In this document: positions 24,749 through 33,245 of the stretch, in pieces
Layout of the letters: each line of letters starts with the position of its first letter
Position numbering within the stretch: position 1 is the stretch's first letter
DNA from: Nocardioides psychrotolerans
GTDB lineage: Bacteria; Actinomycetota; Actinomycetes; Propionibacteriales; Nocardioidaceae
Direction of reading: 5' to 3'
Assembly (NCBI RefSeq): GCF_900113685.1
Contig: NZ_FOQG01000022.1
Coordinates: 1 to 53,949 of the forward strand
DNA length: 53,949 nt
Notes under the pieces: generated by a model
The model's input: only the letters and a program-made list of their open reading frames with translations
Told to the model about the DNA's origin: nothing
Database searches by the model: none
Translations under genes and position numbers: made by a program

Positions 24749-25780
24749 ATGCCCATCGCCACTCCCGAGACCTACGCCCAGATGCTCGATGCCGCCAAGG
24801 CCGGCGCCTTCGCCTTCCCGGCCATCAACGTCTCGTCGTCCCAGACCCTCAACGCTGCCCTCAAGGGCTTCGCCGACGCGGGCTCCGACGGCATCATCCA
24901 GGTCTCGACCGGTGGGGCCGACTACTTCTCGGGTCCGTCGGTGAAGAACATGGTCACCGGCTCGGTGGCGTTCGCGGCCTACGCCGCCGAGGTCGCCAAG
25001 AGCTACCCCGTGCAGATCGCGCTCCACACCGACCACTGCCCCCAGGACAAGCTCGACGGCTTCGTCCGCCCGCTGGTCGACATCTCCGCCGAGCGGGTCA
25101 AGCGCGGCGAGCTGCCGCTCTTCCAGTCGCACATGTGGGACGGCTCCGCCATACCCCTCGAGGAGAACCTGCGGATCGCTCGTGAGCTGCTCGAGAAGTG
25201 CACCGCCGCGAAGATCATCCTCGAGGTCGAGATCGGCGTCGTCGGTGGCGAGGAGGACGGTGTCGCCAACGAGATCAACGAGCAGCTCTACACGAGCCCC
25301 GAGGACGCGCTCGCGACCATCGAGGCGCTCGGCAACGGCGAGAACGGCCGCTACATGGCGGCCCTGACCTTCGGCAACGTGCACGGCGTCTACAAGCCCG
25401 GCAACGTCAAGCTGCGCCCGGAGATCCTCAAGGCCGCCCAGGAGGCGGTCATCGAGAAGCTCGGGCTCACCGCCGGCTCCAAGCCCTTCGACCTGGTCTT
25501 TCACGGTGGCTCCGGCTCGAGCGCCGAGGAGATCGGCGCGGCCGTGGACTACGGCGTCGTGAAGATGAACGTCGACACCGACACCCAGTACGCCTTCACC
25601 CGCCCCGTCGTCGACCACATGTTGAAGAACTACGACGGCGTGCTCAAGGTCGACGGCGAGGTCGGCAACAAGAAGGTCTACGACCCTCGTGCGTGGGGCA
25701 AGGCCGCCGAGGCCGGCATGGCCGCCCGCGTCGGCGAGGCCTGCGAGAACCTCCGTTCGGCCGGCACGTCGATCTCCTAG
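24749..25780 (+). CDS. fbaA: Class II fructose-bisphosphate aldolase
   Basis: This 343-residue zinc aldolase interconverts fructose-1,6-bisphosphate with DHAP and glyceraldehyde-3-phosphate. FAFPAINVSSSQTLNAAL opens the barrel, LHTDHCPQ provides catalytic Asp and zinc His, EVEIGVVGGEEDG and TFGNVHGVYKPG follow, and LVFHGGSGSS gives another zinc His with the phosphate loop. It belongs to the longer FbaA subtype. It converges on the DHA2 exporter gene through a 9-bp tandem repeat. Confidence 0.96.
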   Translation: MPIATPETYAQMLDAAKAGAFAFPAINVSSSQTLNAALKGFADAGSDGIIQVSTGGADYFSGPSVKNMVTGSVAFAAYAAEVAKSYPVQIALHTDHCPQDKLDGFVRPLVDISAERVKRGELPLFQSHMWDGSAIPLEENLRIARELLEKCTAAKIILEVEIGVVGGEEDGVANEINEQLYTSPEDALATIEALGNGENGRYMAALTFGNVHGVYKPGNVKLRPEILKAAQEAVIEKLGLTAGSKPFDLVFHGGSGSSAEEIGAAVDYGVVKMNVDTDTQYAFTRPVVDHMLKNYDGVLKVDGEVGNKKVYDPRAWGKAAEAGMAARVGEACENLRSAGTSIS

Positions 25781-25816
25781 GCCTCCTAGGCCTCCTGGGA
25801 CTCCCGGGCCTCCTGG
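25772..25816. repeat. 9-bp tandem repeats across two convergent stop codons
   Basis: Five copies of a gcctcctag/gcctcctgg unit with exact 9-bp spacing run from the last codons of the aldolase gene (stop 25778-25780) through the stop of the opposite MFS gene (25786-25788). On the minus strand the array encodes the Glu/Ala/Gln-rich tail of the MFS protein (AQEARESQEA). Confidence 0.75.
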
Positions 25817-27324
25817 GCCTCGGCCTCCGGGCCGCGCTCGAACCCTGAGTGCTGGGGCCGCTCGAACATCAACGACGCGAGCAGCCCCAGCACCAGCACG
25901 GCCGCCGGCAGCAACATCGTCTGTGCCATGGCCTCGGCGAAGGGTGCCTGCGCCTGGGCCGGCAGCTGGGAGCCACCCGCCTCGGGGCTGAAGCCGCCGG
26001 AGAGGCCCTGGGCAGCGAGGCGGACGTCGATGAGCACCGCGATGCCGGCGGCGCCGAGCACGGCGCCGACCTGGCGGGTCGCGTTGTAGACCCCGGCGCC
26101 AGCCCCCGCCTGGTGGATCGGCAGGTTGCGGGTCGCGGTCGCCGAGTTGGGCGCCCAGACCAGGGCGTTGCCGATGCCGAGCAGAGCCATCGGCAGCAGG
26201 ATCTCCCAGTTCGCCGAGTCGGGTGTCATGACGGCCGAGAGCCACAGCAGGGAGGCGATGATCGCGGTGAAGCCGACGCCGGTGAGGTTGCGCGGGTGCA
26301 CGGTGTCGGTGAGCCCGCCGACGAAGCGGGCCAGCCCGATGGTCATCAGCGCCATCGGCACCAGCAGCAGCGCGGCCCGCGTGGGGCTGAGGCCGCGCAC
26401 CAGCTGGGCGTAGAGCATCAGGGGGATCGCCAGGCTGGTGATCGCGAAACCCATCGTGGTGATCGCCACGTTGGCGAGGGAGAAGTTGCGGTCGCGGAAG
26501 AGCCCGAGCGGCACCAGCGGCTCCCGGGTGTTGAGGCGCTGCCACAGGACGAACGCGGCGAAGATCACCAGGCCCGCGCCGATCATCCGCCACACGGTGA
26601 CCTGACCGGTGATGGTGCCCCAGTCGTACTGGTTGCCCTCCTGAATGCCGAAGACCAGCAGGAACATGCCCGCGCCGCTCAGCGCGACCCCCAGCCAGTC
26701 GAAGCGGTGCGTGTTGGTCGGCAGCGTCGGGACCAGCCGCCAGGCGAGCGCGAACGCGACCAGCCCGACGGGCACGTTGATGAAGAAGATCCACTCCCAG
26801 CCCAGGCTGTCGACCAGGACACCGCCAACGATCGGGCCGACCAGCGTGGCGACCCCGGCGGTCGCGCCCCAGAGCGCCATCGCCTTGCCGCGTCGTGCGG
26901 CGGGGAAGATCCGCGTGATGATCGCCATCGTCTGCGGCGTGATCATCGCGGCGCCGAGGCCCTGCACGACGCGGGCCACGATCAGGCCCTCGATGCTGCC
27001 GGTCAGGCCGCACCACAGGCTCGCGAGCGTGAAGACCGTCAACCCGGTCAGGTAGAGCCGCTTGGGGCCGAAGCGGTCACCGAGCCGACCCGTGATCAAC
27101 ACCGGGACGGCGTAGGCGAGGAGGTAGGCGCTGGTCACCCACACCACGCTGTTGACCTCGGTCTGGAAGTCCTCGATGATCGCCGGCGTCGCGACGCTGA
27201 CGATGGTCGAGTCGACCAGGATCATGAAGAAGCCGAGGCAGAGGGCGAGCAGCGCTGGCCACGGGTCCTGCTCCTGGGTGGCCCCGGGAGTGGGTTGCGT
27301 CTGGGTCACCGTCCCAGTGAACAC
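25786..27324 (-). CDS. MFS transporter, DHA2 (EmrB/QacA) family
   Basis: This 512-residue protein has about fourteen membrane helices. Signatures are LDSTIV-type ILVDSTIVSVATPAI in helix 1, GRLGDRFGPKRLYL in the first cytosolic loop and the antiporter motif GATAGVATLVGPIVGG in helix 5. DHA2 members export drugs by proton antiport. The tail is a charged repeat (see the 9-bp array). GTG 27324 was taken as start; GTG 27309 is possible. It is divergent from the DUF3151 gene across 22 bp. Confidence 0.92.
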   Translation of the reverse strand: MFTGTVTQTQPTPGATQEQDPWPALLALCLGFFMILVDSTIVSVATPAIIEDFQTEVNSVVWVTSAYLLAYAVPVLITGRLGDRFGPKRLYLTGLTVFTLASLWCGLTGSIEGLIVARVVQGLGAAMITPQTMAIITRIFPAARRGKAMALWGATAGVATLVGPIVGGVLVDSLGWEWIFFINVPVGLVAFALAWRLVPTLPTNTHRFDWLGVALSGAGMFLLVFGIQEGNQYDWGTITGQVTVWRMIGAGLVIFAAFVLWQRLNTREPLVPLGLFRDRNFSLANVAITTMGFAITSLAIPLMLYAQLVRGLSPTRAALLLVPMALMTIGLARFVGGLTDTVHPRNLTGVGFTAIIASLLWLSAVMTPDSANWEILLPMALLGIGNALVWAPNSATATRNLPIHQAGAGAGVYNATRQVGAVLGAAGIAVLIDVRLAAQGLSGGFSPEAGGSQLPAQAQAPFAEAMAQTMLLPAAVLVLGLLASLMFERPQHSGFERGPEAEAQEARESQEA

Positions 27325-27346
27325 CCCACCTGGGACACTTCAGGGC

Positions 27347-27757
27347 ATGAGTCACATGGACCTGATGGCCGGACCTCCTCCCACCCACCTCCCCGTCGAC
27401 CCGGCGACCGCCGAGCTCGAGGGCTCCACGCCCGCCGACGTCGTACGACGGCACCCGGCGTCCCCGTCGGCCTGGGCCGCCCTGGCGACCGAGGCCCGCG
27501 ACGGCGGCGCCGACGACGTGACCGTCTACGCCTTCGCTCGCGTCGGCTACCACCGCTCGCTCGACAACCTGCGCCGCAACGGCTGGAAGGGTCACGGCCC
27601 GGTCCCGTGGGAGCACACCCCCAACCGCGGCTTCCTCACCTGCCTGGCGCTGCTCGCCCTCTCCGCCCGCGCCATCGGCGAGACGCCCGAGTGGGAGCGC
27701 TGCTCGGAGTTCCTCCGGGACTCCAGCCCGGCTGCGTTCGACGCGCTGCTGGGCTGA
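27347..27757 (+). CDS. DUF3151 family protein
   Basis: This 136-residue actinobacterial protein has the DUF3151 core AYGYHR-like VYAFARVGYHRSLDNLRR, GWKGHGPVPWEHTPNRGFL and ETPEWERCSEFLRD. It is soluble and helical, with TPR-like spacing. Its function is unknown. ATG 27347 was chosen because gggacact, a near-match to a -10, ends 7 nt upstream; the same string precedes purB. Confidence 0.88.
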   Translation: MSHMDLMAGPPPTHLPVDPATAELEGSTPADVVRRHPASPSAWAALATEARDGGADDVTVYAFARVGYHRSLDNLRRNGWKGHGPVPWEHTPNRGFLTCLALLALSARAIGETPEWERCSEFLRDSSPAAFDALLG

Positions 27758-27762
27758 GCTCG

Positions 27763-27796
27763 CGCTCAGCCGCCCGACGCGCTCAGCCGCCCGACG
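27763..27796. repeat. 17-bp tandem duplication at the lysS 3' end
   Basis: Two perfect adjacent copies of a 17-bp unit (starting cgctcagccg) lie between the DUF3151 stop and lysS. The lysS stop codon (27783-27785) lies in the right-hand copy. As 17 is not a multiple of three, the copy matters only downstream of the stop. Confidence 0.85.
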
Positions 27797-29462
27797 CGCC
27801 CAGCAGCTCGCGGACCCGTGAGGGGCCAAGAGCGACGAAGAGGGTGGGGAGGCGGGGGCCGCGGTCGGCGTCGACGAGCAGGTTGTAGAGGAGCTTGAAG
27901 AAGTCCTTCTGGTCGGCCTTGACCTGGTCGGTCGGCGGGTCGTCGAGACCCATGCCGCGGGCGAGCTTGGGAACGCCGTAGATCAGCGTGGTCAGCTCGT
28001 CGAGCTCGAACTCGTCCGGCAACCGGTCCATCAGCTGGGCGAGCCAGAGCTGCTCGTCCTCGGTGAGCGTGAGGAGCCGTACGCCGTCGGGCTCGTCGCG
28101 CACGGTCGTGCGCTCCTCGGCGGGCACGAACTGCGAGGTCCAGGTCATCGCCTTCGACAGCCGGGGCTCCAGGTCGGCGACGGAGCCGTGGACGTGACCC
28201 ACCTTCGAGACGATCGAGGACACCAGGTCGGCGGAGCCGGCGGTGACGTCGGCGACCGACGACAGCAGACGGAACGGCACGCTGACGGCAGACGTGGGCA
28301 GCCGCCCCGCCGTCGTGGTCGCCGAGGCGCGTTCGAAGGCCAGGGTCGCGACGTCACGCTTGGCAGGGTCGGATGCCTTGCGAGCCAGCGCGTCCCACTC
28401 GTCGTACAGCCGCACGACCTCGGGCCCGAAGTCGATGTTGAAGACCTGCTTGGGCGCACGGCGCACGTAGAGCCAGCGCAGCATCGGCGCCTCGAGGATC
28501 CGCAGCGCGTCGGCCGCTGTCGGCACGCCGCCCCTGGACGACGACATCTTGGCCATACCGGCGACGCCGACGAACGAGTAGGCGACGAACGACGGCGCGC
28601 GCCCGTCGTAGATCGTGGACACGAGCTCGCGACCCACCGTGTAGGACGAACCGGGCGTGGCGTGGTCGTCGCCACCGGGTTCGAAGTCGACACCCTCGAA
28701 GGCCCAGCGCATCGGCCAGTCCACCTTCCACACGAGCTTGCCCTCGTCCTGCGTGGCGACGTGGGTGACGCCGGTGAACTCGCACGAGTCGCAGGTGTAG
28801 GTCAGGTCGGTCGTGTCGTCGTCGTAGGCCGTGATCGTGACGGTGTCGCGGCTGCACTGGCGGCAGTAGGGCCGGTAGGGGAAGCGGGCGAGCGAGCCGC
28901 GGTCGGCCGTGGCGGACTCCTCCTCGTCCTCGGAGGAGGCGCCCGCCTTGGTGCGGTAGCGCGACATCACGGTCTCGATGTCGTCGCGTCGCGAGATCGC
29001 GGTGAGGATCTGCGAGCGGTAGGTGCCGGCGCCGTACATCTCGGTCTGCGACACCTCCTCCATCTCGCAGCCCATCTCGGCCAGCGCGGAGCGCAGCGGC
29101 GCCTTGTAGCGCTCGGCCCAGGAGGAGTGCTCGCCCGACGGGTCGGGCACGGCCGAGAGCGGGCGCCCGATGTGCTCGGCCCACGAGGCGTCGATGCCCG
29201 CGGGGACCTTGCGGAAACGGTCGTAGTCGTCCCAGCTGTGCAGGTGACGCACCTCGATGCCGCGCCGGCGGATCTCCTCGACCACGAAGTGGACCGTGAG
29301 GAACTCGCGCAGGTTGCCCAGGTGGATCGGTCCCGAGGGGCTGATGCCGGAGGCGCACGTGATGCGCGACGCTCCCTCCCCCGCGTGCCGGACGGCGTCG
29401 TCCGCCGCCCGCGTCACCCAGTCGGTCGGGTTGCCGTCCTGCTGTCCTCTGCCTCGTGCCAC
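27783..29462 (-). CDS. lysS: Class I (archaeal-type) lysyl-tRNA synthetase
   Basis: This 559-residue enzyme is the class I LysRS (LysK type), unrelated to the usual bacterial class II enzyme. Class I signatures are PIHLGN near residue 48 (HIGH) and MAKMSSSRGG (KMSKS). A four-Cys zinc ribbon lies between them (YCRQCSRD ... TCDSCEF). The C-terminus is an all-helical anticodon-binding domain ending RELLGASGG. GTG 29462 is supported by a -10 TAGCGT 8 nt upstream. Class I LysRS occurs in archaea and scattered bacteria, including actinobacteria; whether a class II copy also exists cannot be seen here. Confidence 0.95.
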   Translation of the reverse strand: MARGRGQQDGNPTDWVTRAADDAVRHAGEGASRITCASGISPSGPIHLGNLREFLTVHFVVEEIRRRGIEVRHLHSWDDYDRFRKVPAGIDASWAEHIGRPLSAVPDPSGEHSSWAERYKAPLRSALAEMGCEMEEVSQTEMYGAGTYRSQILTAISRRDDIETVMSRYRTKAGASSEDEEESATADRGSLARFPYRPYCRQCSRDTVTITAYDDDTTDLTYTCDSCEFTGVTHVATQDEGKLVWKVDWPMRWAFEGVDFEPGGDDHATPGSSYTVGRELVSTIYDGRAPSFVAYSFVGVAGMAKMSSSRGGVPTAADALRILEAPMLRWLYVRRAPKQVFNIDFGPEVVRLYDEWDALARKASDPAKRDVATLAFERASATTTAGRLPTSAVSVPFRLLSSVADVTAGSADLVSSIVSKVGHVHGSVADLEPRLSKAMTWTSQFVPAEERTTVRDEPDGVRLLTLTEDEQLWLAQLMDRLPDEFELDELTTLIYGVPKLARGMGLDDPPTDQVKADQKDFFKLLYNLLVDADRGPRLPTLFVALGPSRVRELLGASGG

Positions 29463-29470
29463 AGGCGGCA

Positions 29471-29476
29471 ACGCTA
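29471..29476 (-). promoter_or_regulatory. -10 element TAGCGT of lysS
   Basis: TAGCGT on the minus strand lies 8 nt before GTG 29462, with no Shine-Dalgarno, again a leaderless layout. Confidence 0.45.
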
Positions 29477-29496
29477 CTAGGACGGAGGGCGCCGAC

Positions 29497-30408
29497 TCAC
29501 GGCAGCACCATCGAGTACGCCGCCGGCTCGATGTGCCAGGTCCGGTTGCGCTCGGGGCCGTAGATCTCGCCGTCGGCGCTGACCCAGAACGCCTCACCGC
29601 TCACGGAGACCTGACGGGCGCGCAGGGCCGTGACGTCCTCGGCCTCCTGGTGACGGCCCATGCCGAGTCGCGCCGCGTAGACGAGGCGGGCCAGGGGACC
29701 GGTCGCGAAGGAGATCATGACGTCGATCCGGCCGTCGCCGGGGTCGGCGTCGGGCGTGAGCTCGGTGCCGCCGCCCACCGACGAGCCGTTGCCGAGGGCG
29801 ACCATCAGCACCTGGGTGTCGAGGTCGGTCACCGTCGTGCCGTCGACCTGGACGTGCAGGCGGACCACCGGGGGGTTGAACGCGGTGAGCGCGGCGCCGA
29901 TCGGGTAGCCGAGCTTGCCGAGGTTGACCTTGCCGAACCCCAGCGAGTGGAGCCGGTCCTTCCAGCGCTGGCCGCGGCGGCTGGCGTTGGCGCCGGCGCC
30001 GACGTGGACGCTGTTGACCACGATCTCGCCGACCTCGTCGACGATCAGGTCCATCGGGCGGGGGGTGCCGGTGACCAGGACCCGGGCGGCCTCCTCGATG
30101 TCGAGGGGGATGCCGAGCCCACGGGCGAGGTCGTTGCCCGTGCCCAGCGGCAGCAGGCCGACGGTCGCCCCGCGCAGCTCGTTGCGGCGGTAGAGCGCGG
30201 AGATGACCGCGTGCATGCTCCCGTCGCCACCTGCCACGACGATGCGCCGAGAGGCCGCGCGGTGCAGGACCCCGTCGAGCTCGCCGGGGTTGGAGGTCGC
30301 CTGGACCTCCACGGAGGTGTGCTCACGGAGCACGGCGAGGGCGGCTGCCAGCGACTCTTCGTCGGCGGTGCCGGCGTCGCTGTTGGTGATGACGAGGAGG
30401 GGGTCCAT
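29497..30408 (-). CDS. Diacylglycerol kinase family lipid kinase
   Basis: This 303-residue protein has the DAGK catalytic domain: nucleotide loop IVVAGGDGSMHAVISAL and LLPLGTGNDLARGLGI, then a beta-sandwich C-terminal half with VNSVHVGAGANASRRG and ALGNGSSVGGGTELTPDADP. It is likely a cytosolic or peripheral kinase that phosphorylates diacylglycerol, feeding phospholipid recycling. The actual lipid is not determinable. ATG 30408 has TAAGGT 9 nt upstream. It is divergent from purA over 160 bp. Confidence 0.92.
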   Translation of the reverse strand: MDPLLVITNSDAGTADEESLAAALAVLREHTSVEVQATSNPGELDGVLHRAASRRIVVAGGDGSMHAVISALYRRNELRGATVGLLPLGTGNDLARGLGIPLDIEEAARVLVTGTPRPMDLIVDEVGEIVVNSVHVGAGANASRRGQRWKDRLHSLGFGKVNLGKLGYPIGAALTAFNPPVVRLHVQVDGTTVTDLDTQVLMVALGNGSSVGGGTELTPDADPGDGRIDVMISFATGPLARLVYAARLGMGRHQEAEDVTALRARQVSVSGEAFWVSADGEIYGPERNRTWHIEPAAYSMVLP

Positions 30409-30417
30409 GGTGGTCGG

Positions 30418-30423
30418 ACCTTA
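30418..30423 (-). promoter_or_regulatory. -10 element TAAGGT of the lipid kinase gene
   Basis: TAAGGT on the minus strand lies 9 nt before ATG 30408. The transcript would have at most a few leader bases. Confidence 0.4.
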
Positions 30424-30478
30424 GCCGACCGAGGGGCCGACCCGAGGGGGCCGACCCGAGGACCCCGGCGCGGGCGGA

Positions 30479-30509
30479 TTGAGACCCCGGGCGCTCGCTT
30501 TGCTACCGT
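30479..30509 (+). promoter_or_regulatory. Promoter of purA (TTGAGA-N19-TACCGT)
   Basis: TTGAGA at 30479-30484 and TACCGT at 30504-30509 form a plausible -35/-10 pair with a rather long 19-bp spacer; tgc before TACCGT is extended-10-like. The start would be near 30516, just before the leader hairpin. Confidence 0.45.
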
Positions 30510-30520
30510 GTGGCGGCAAG

Positions 30521-30545
30521 AGCCCCGGCCGTTGCTGCCGGGGCT
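30521..30545 (+). terminator. Hairpin in the purA leader, possible attenuator
   Basis: agccccggc (30521-30529) pairs perfectly with gccggggct (30537-30545) around a 7-nt loop, followed by ttggtgttg. No plus-strand gene lies upstream to need a terminator, so this 9-bp stem lies in the purA 5' leader, ending 23 nt before the start codon. The short U content argues for weak termination or a protein/RNA switch. Confidence 0.6.
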
Positions 30546-30568
30546 TTGGTGTTGTCAAAGGAGTGCAG

Positions 30569-31852
30569 ATGCCCGCGATCGCCATCATCGGAGCCCAGTG
30601 GGGCGACGAAGGCAAGGGCAAGGCCACCGACCTGCTCGGTAGCCGTGTCGACTACGTCGTGAAGTTCAACGGCGGCAACAACGCCGGCCACACGGTGGTC
30701 ATCGGCGACGAGAAGTACGCCCTCCACCTGCTGCCGAGCGGCATCCTGAGCCCCAACTGCACGCCGGTGATCGGCAACGGCGTCGTGGTCGACATCGAGG
30801 TCCTCTTCGCCGAGCTCGACGCCCTGATCGCCCGCGGCGTGGACGTCAGCCGCCTCCAGGTCAGCGCCAACGCCCACGTCATCGCGGACTACAACCGCAG
30901 CCTGGACAAGGTGACCGAGCGCTTCCTCGGCTCGCGCCGCCTGGGCACGACGGGGCGCGGCATCGGACCGACGTACGCCGACAAGATGAACCGCATCGGC
31001 ATCCGGATCCAGGACCTCTTCGACGAGGGCATCCTGCGCCAGAAGGTCGAGGGGGCGCTGGAGCTCAAGGGCCAGATCCTGGCCAAGATCTACAACCGTC
31101 GCGCGCCCGACGTCGACGCGATCGTCGAGGAGCTCCTGTCGTACGCCGACCGGTTGCGGCCGATGGTCAGCGACACCGGGCTGCTGCTCAACCAGGCGCT
31201 CGACCGTGGCGAGACCGTGCTCCTCGAGGCGGGGCAGGCCACCCTGCTCGACGTCGACCACGGCACCTACCCCTTCGTCACCTCGTCGTCGGCGACCTCA
31301 GCGGGCGCCTGCACCGGCTCGGGCATCCCGCCGATGCGCCTCGACCAGGTCATCGGCATCGTCAAGGCCTATACGACCCGCGTCGGCGAGGGCCCCTTCC
31401 CGACCGAGCTCGATGACAGCTTCGGGGAGCACCTGCGCAAGGTGGGTGCCGAGTACGGCACGACGACCGGCCGCCCGCGCCGCTGCGGCTGGTACGACGC
31501 GGTCATCGCCCGCTACGCCGCCCGCGTCAACGGGGTCACCGACTTCGTGCTCACCAAGCTCGACGTGCTCACCGGTCTCGAGCAGGTCCCGGTGTGCGTG
31601 GCCTACGACGTCGACGGCGTGCGCCACGACGAGATGCCGGTCAACCAGACCGACTTCCACCACGCGGTCCCGATCTATGACTACCTCCCCGGGTGGTGGG
31701 AGGACATCAGTGCCTGCCGCACCTTCGAGGAGCTGCCGGCCAATGCACAGGCCTACGTCAAGGCCGTCGAGGCCATGTCGGGCGCCCGCATCTCGGTGGT
31801 CGGCGTCGGCCCCAAGCGCGACGAGTCGATCGTGCTCCACGAGCTGATCTGA
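30569..31852 (+). CDS. purA: Adenylosuccinate synthetase
   Basis: This 427-residue enzyme makes adenylosuccinate from IMP, aspartate and GTP, the first step to AMP. The P-loop is IIGAQWGDEGKGKATDLLG with the catalytic Asp and Lys; NGGNNAGHTVV supplies the catalytic His; GTTGRGIGPTYADKMNR binds IMP; and the C-terminus is normal. AAAGGAG lies 6 nt before ATG 30569. It is preceded by a leader hairpin. Confidence 0.98.
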   Translation: MPAIAIIGAQWGDEGKGKATDLLGSRVDYVVKFNGGNNAGHTVVIGDEKYALHLLPSGILSPNCTPVIGNGVVVDIEVLFAELDALIARGVDVSRLQVSANAHVIADYNRSLDKVTERFLGSRRLGTTGRGIGPTYADKMNRIGIRIQDLFDEGILRQKVEGALELKGQILAKIYNRRAPDVDAIVEELLSYADRLRPMVSDTGLLLNQALDRGETVLLEAGQATLLDVDHGTYPFVTSSSATSAGACTGSGIPPMRLDQVIGIVKAYTTRVGEGPFPTELDDSFGEHLRKVGAEYGTTTGRPRRCGWYDAVIARYAARVNGVTDFVLTKLDVLTGLEQVPVCVAYDVDGVRHDEMPVNQTDFHHAVPIYDYLPGWWEDISACRTFEELPANAQAYVKAVEAMSGARISVVGVGPKRDESIVLHELI

Positions 31853-31919
31853 CTCGGCGTTGACGTGGCGGGTGGAGGGGTCCTTCCCGGGCAGAGGGCT
31901 GCGCGATCCTCCTGGCCAC

Positions 31920-31925
31920 TAGGCT
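31920..31925 (+). promoter_or_regulatory. -10 element TAGGCT of purD
   Basis: TAGGCT ends 8 nt before the purD GTG at 31934. There is no Shine-Dalgarno. Confidence 0.45.
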
Positions 31926-31933
31926 GGCGACCC

Positions 31934-33169
31934 GTGAAGACCCTCGTCATCGGCACCGGCGGCCGCGAGCACGCCCTGGCTCGAGCGCTCTCCCTGGACC
32001 CCGGCGTCACCGAGGTCCACGCGGCCCCCGGCAACCCCGGCATCGCAGCCGTGGCGACGCTGCACGACGTCGACCAGATGGACGGCACCGCCGTGGCCGA
32101 CCTGGCCGTGCGCCTCGGCGTCGACCTGGTGGTCGTCGGACCCGAGGCGCCGCTGGTCGCGGGTGTCGCCGACGCCGTGACCGCCCGCGGGATCGCGGTG
32201 TTCGGGCCGTCCGGTGCCGCCGCCCAGCTCGAGGGCTCCAAGGCGTTCGCCAAGGAGGTCATGGAGGCCGCCGGAGTCCCGACGGCCCGCGCGTTCGTCT
32301 GCACCGACTCCGACCAGGTCGCCACCGCGCTCGACACGTTCGGTCCGCCCTACGTCGTCAAGGACGACGGGCTCGCCGCCGGCAAGGGCGTCGTCGTGAC
32401 GCTCGACCGGCAGGAGGCAGCCGACCACGCGGCGGGCTGCGGCCGGGTCGTGATCGAGGACTACCTCGATGGCCCCGAGGTCTCGCTCTTCGCGATCACC
32501 GACGGCACCACCGTCTACCCCCTCCAGCCGGCACAGGACTTCAAGCGCATCGGCGACGGCGACGAGGGCCCCAACACCGGCGGCATGGGTGCCTACACAC
32601 CACTGCCGTGGGCGCCCACCGACCTGGTCGCCGAGGTGCTCGCCACCGTGCTCCAGCCGACCGTCGACGAGATGGCCGCGCGGGGCACGCCCTTCGCGGG
32701 CCTGCTGTATGCCGGACTGGCGCTGACGTCACGCGGCACGCGGGTCGTCGAGTTCAACGCCCGCTTCGGCGACCCGGAGACCCAGCCGCTGATGGCCCTG
32801 CTCGACTCCCCGCTCTCGCCGCTGCTCATGGGTGCCGCGACCGGCACGCTCGCCGACGTGGCGTTCCCTCGATGGAAAACCGGGGCGGCCGTCGCGGTCG
32901 TGATGGCCAGCTCGGGCTATCCCGAGACGTCCTCCAGCGGCGACGTCATCACCGGGCTCGAAGCTGCCGAGGCCCACGAGACCGTCCACGTCATCCAGGC
33001 CGGCACGGCCCTGCGGGGCGACGACCTGGTCACGGCCGGCGGGCGCGTCCTCGCCGTCATCGCGACCGGCTCGAGCGTCGCTGATGCCCGTGAGGCGGCC
33101 TATGTCGGTGTGGCCGACGTGAGCTTCGACGGTGCGCAGCACCGGGCGGACATCGCCGCGGGCATCTGA
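31934..33169 (+). CDS. purD: Phosphoribosylamine-glycine ligase
   Basis: This 411-residue ATP-grasp ligase converts phosphoribosylamine, glycine and ATP to GAR. It has VIGTGGREHALARAL at the N-terminus, VKDDGLAAGKGVVV (ATP-grasp lid), NTGGMGAYTPLP and VVEFNARFGDPETQPL (metal and ATP ligands). The length matches bacterial PurD. GTG 31934 is set by the -10 TAGGCT upstream. An 81-bp gap separates it from purA. Confidence 0.97.
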   Translation: MKTLVIGTGGREHALARALSLDPGVTEVHAAPGNPGIAAVATLHDVDQMDGTAVADLAVRLGVDLVVVGPEAPLVAGVADAVTARGIAVFGPSGAAAQLEGSKAFAKEVMEAAGVPTARAFVCTDSDQVATALDTFGPPYVVKDDGLAAGKGVVVTLDRQEAADHAAGCGRVVIEDYLDGPEVSLFAITDGTTVYPLQPAQDFKRIGDGDEGPNTGGMGAYTPLPWAPTDLVAEVLATVLQPTVDEMAARGTPFAGLLYAGLALTSRGTRVVEFNARFGDPETQPLMALLDSPLSPLLMGAATGTLADVAFPRWKTGAAVAVVMASSGYPETSSSGDVITGLEAAEAHETVHVIQAGTALRGDDLVTAGGRVLAVIATGSSVADAREAAYVGVADVSFDGAQHRADIAAGI

Positions 33170-33245
33170 CGAACGTCCCGGCCCCCGGGTGGAGGTCCGG
33201 TCGCGGCCGGCCAGGTGCTCGCAGGGAGACGGTTCCTCCGCGCTA

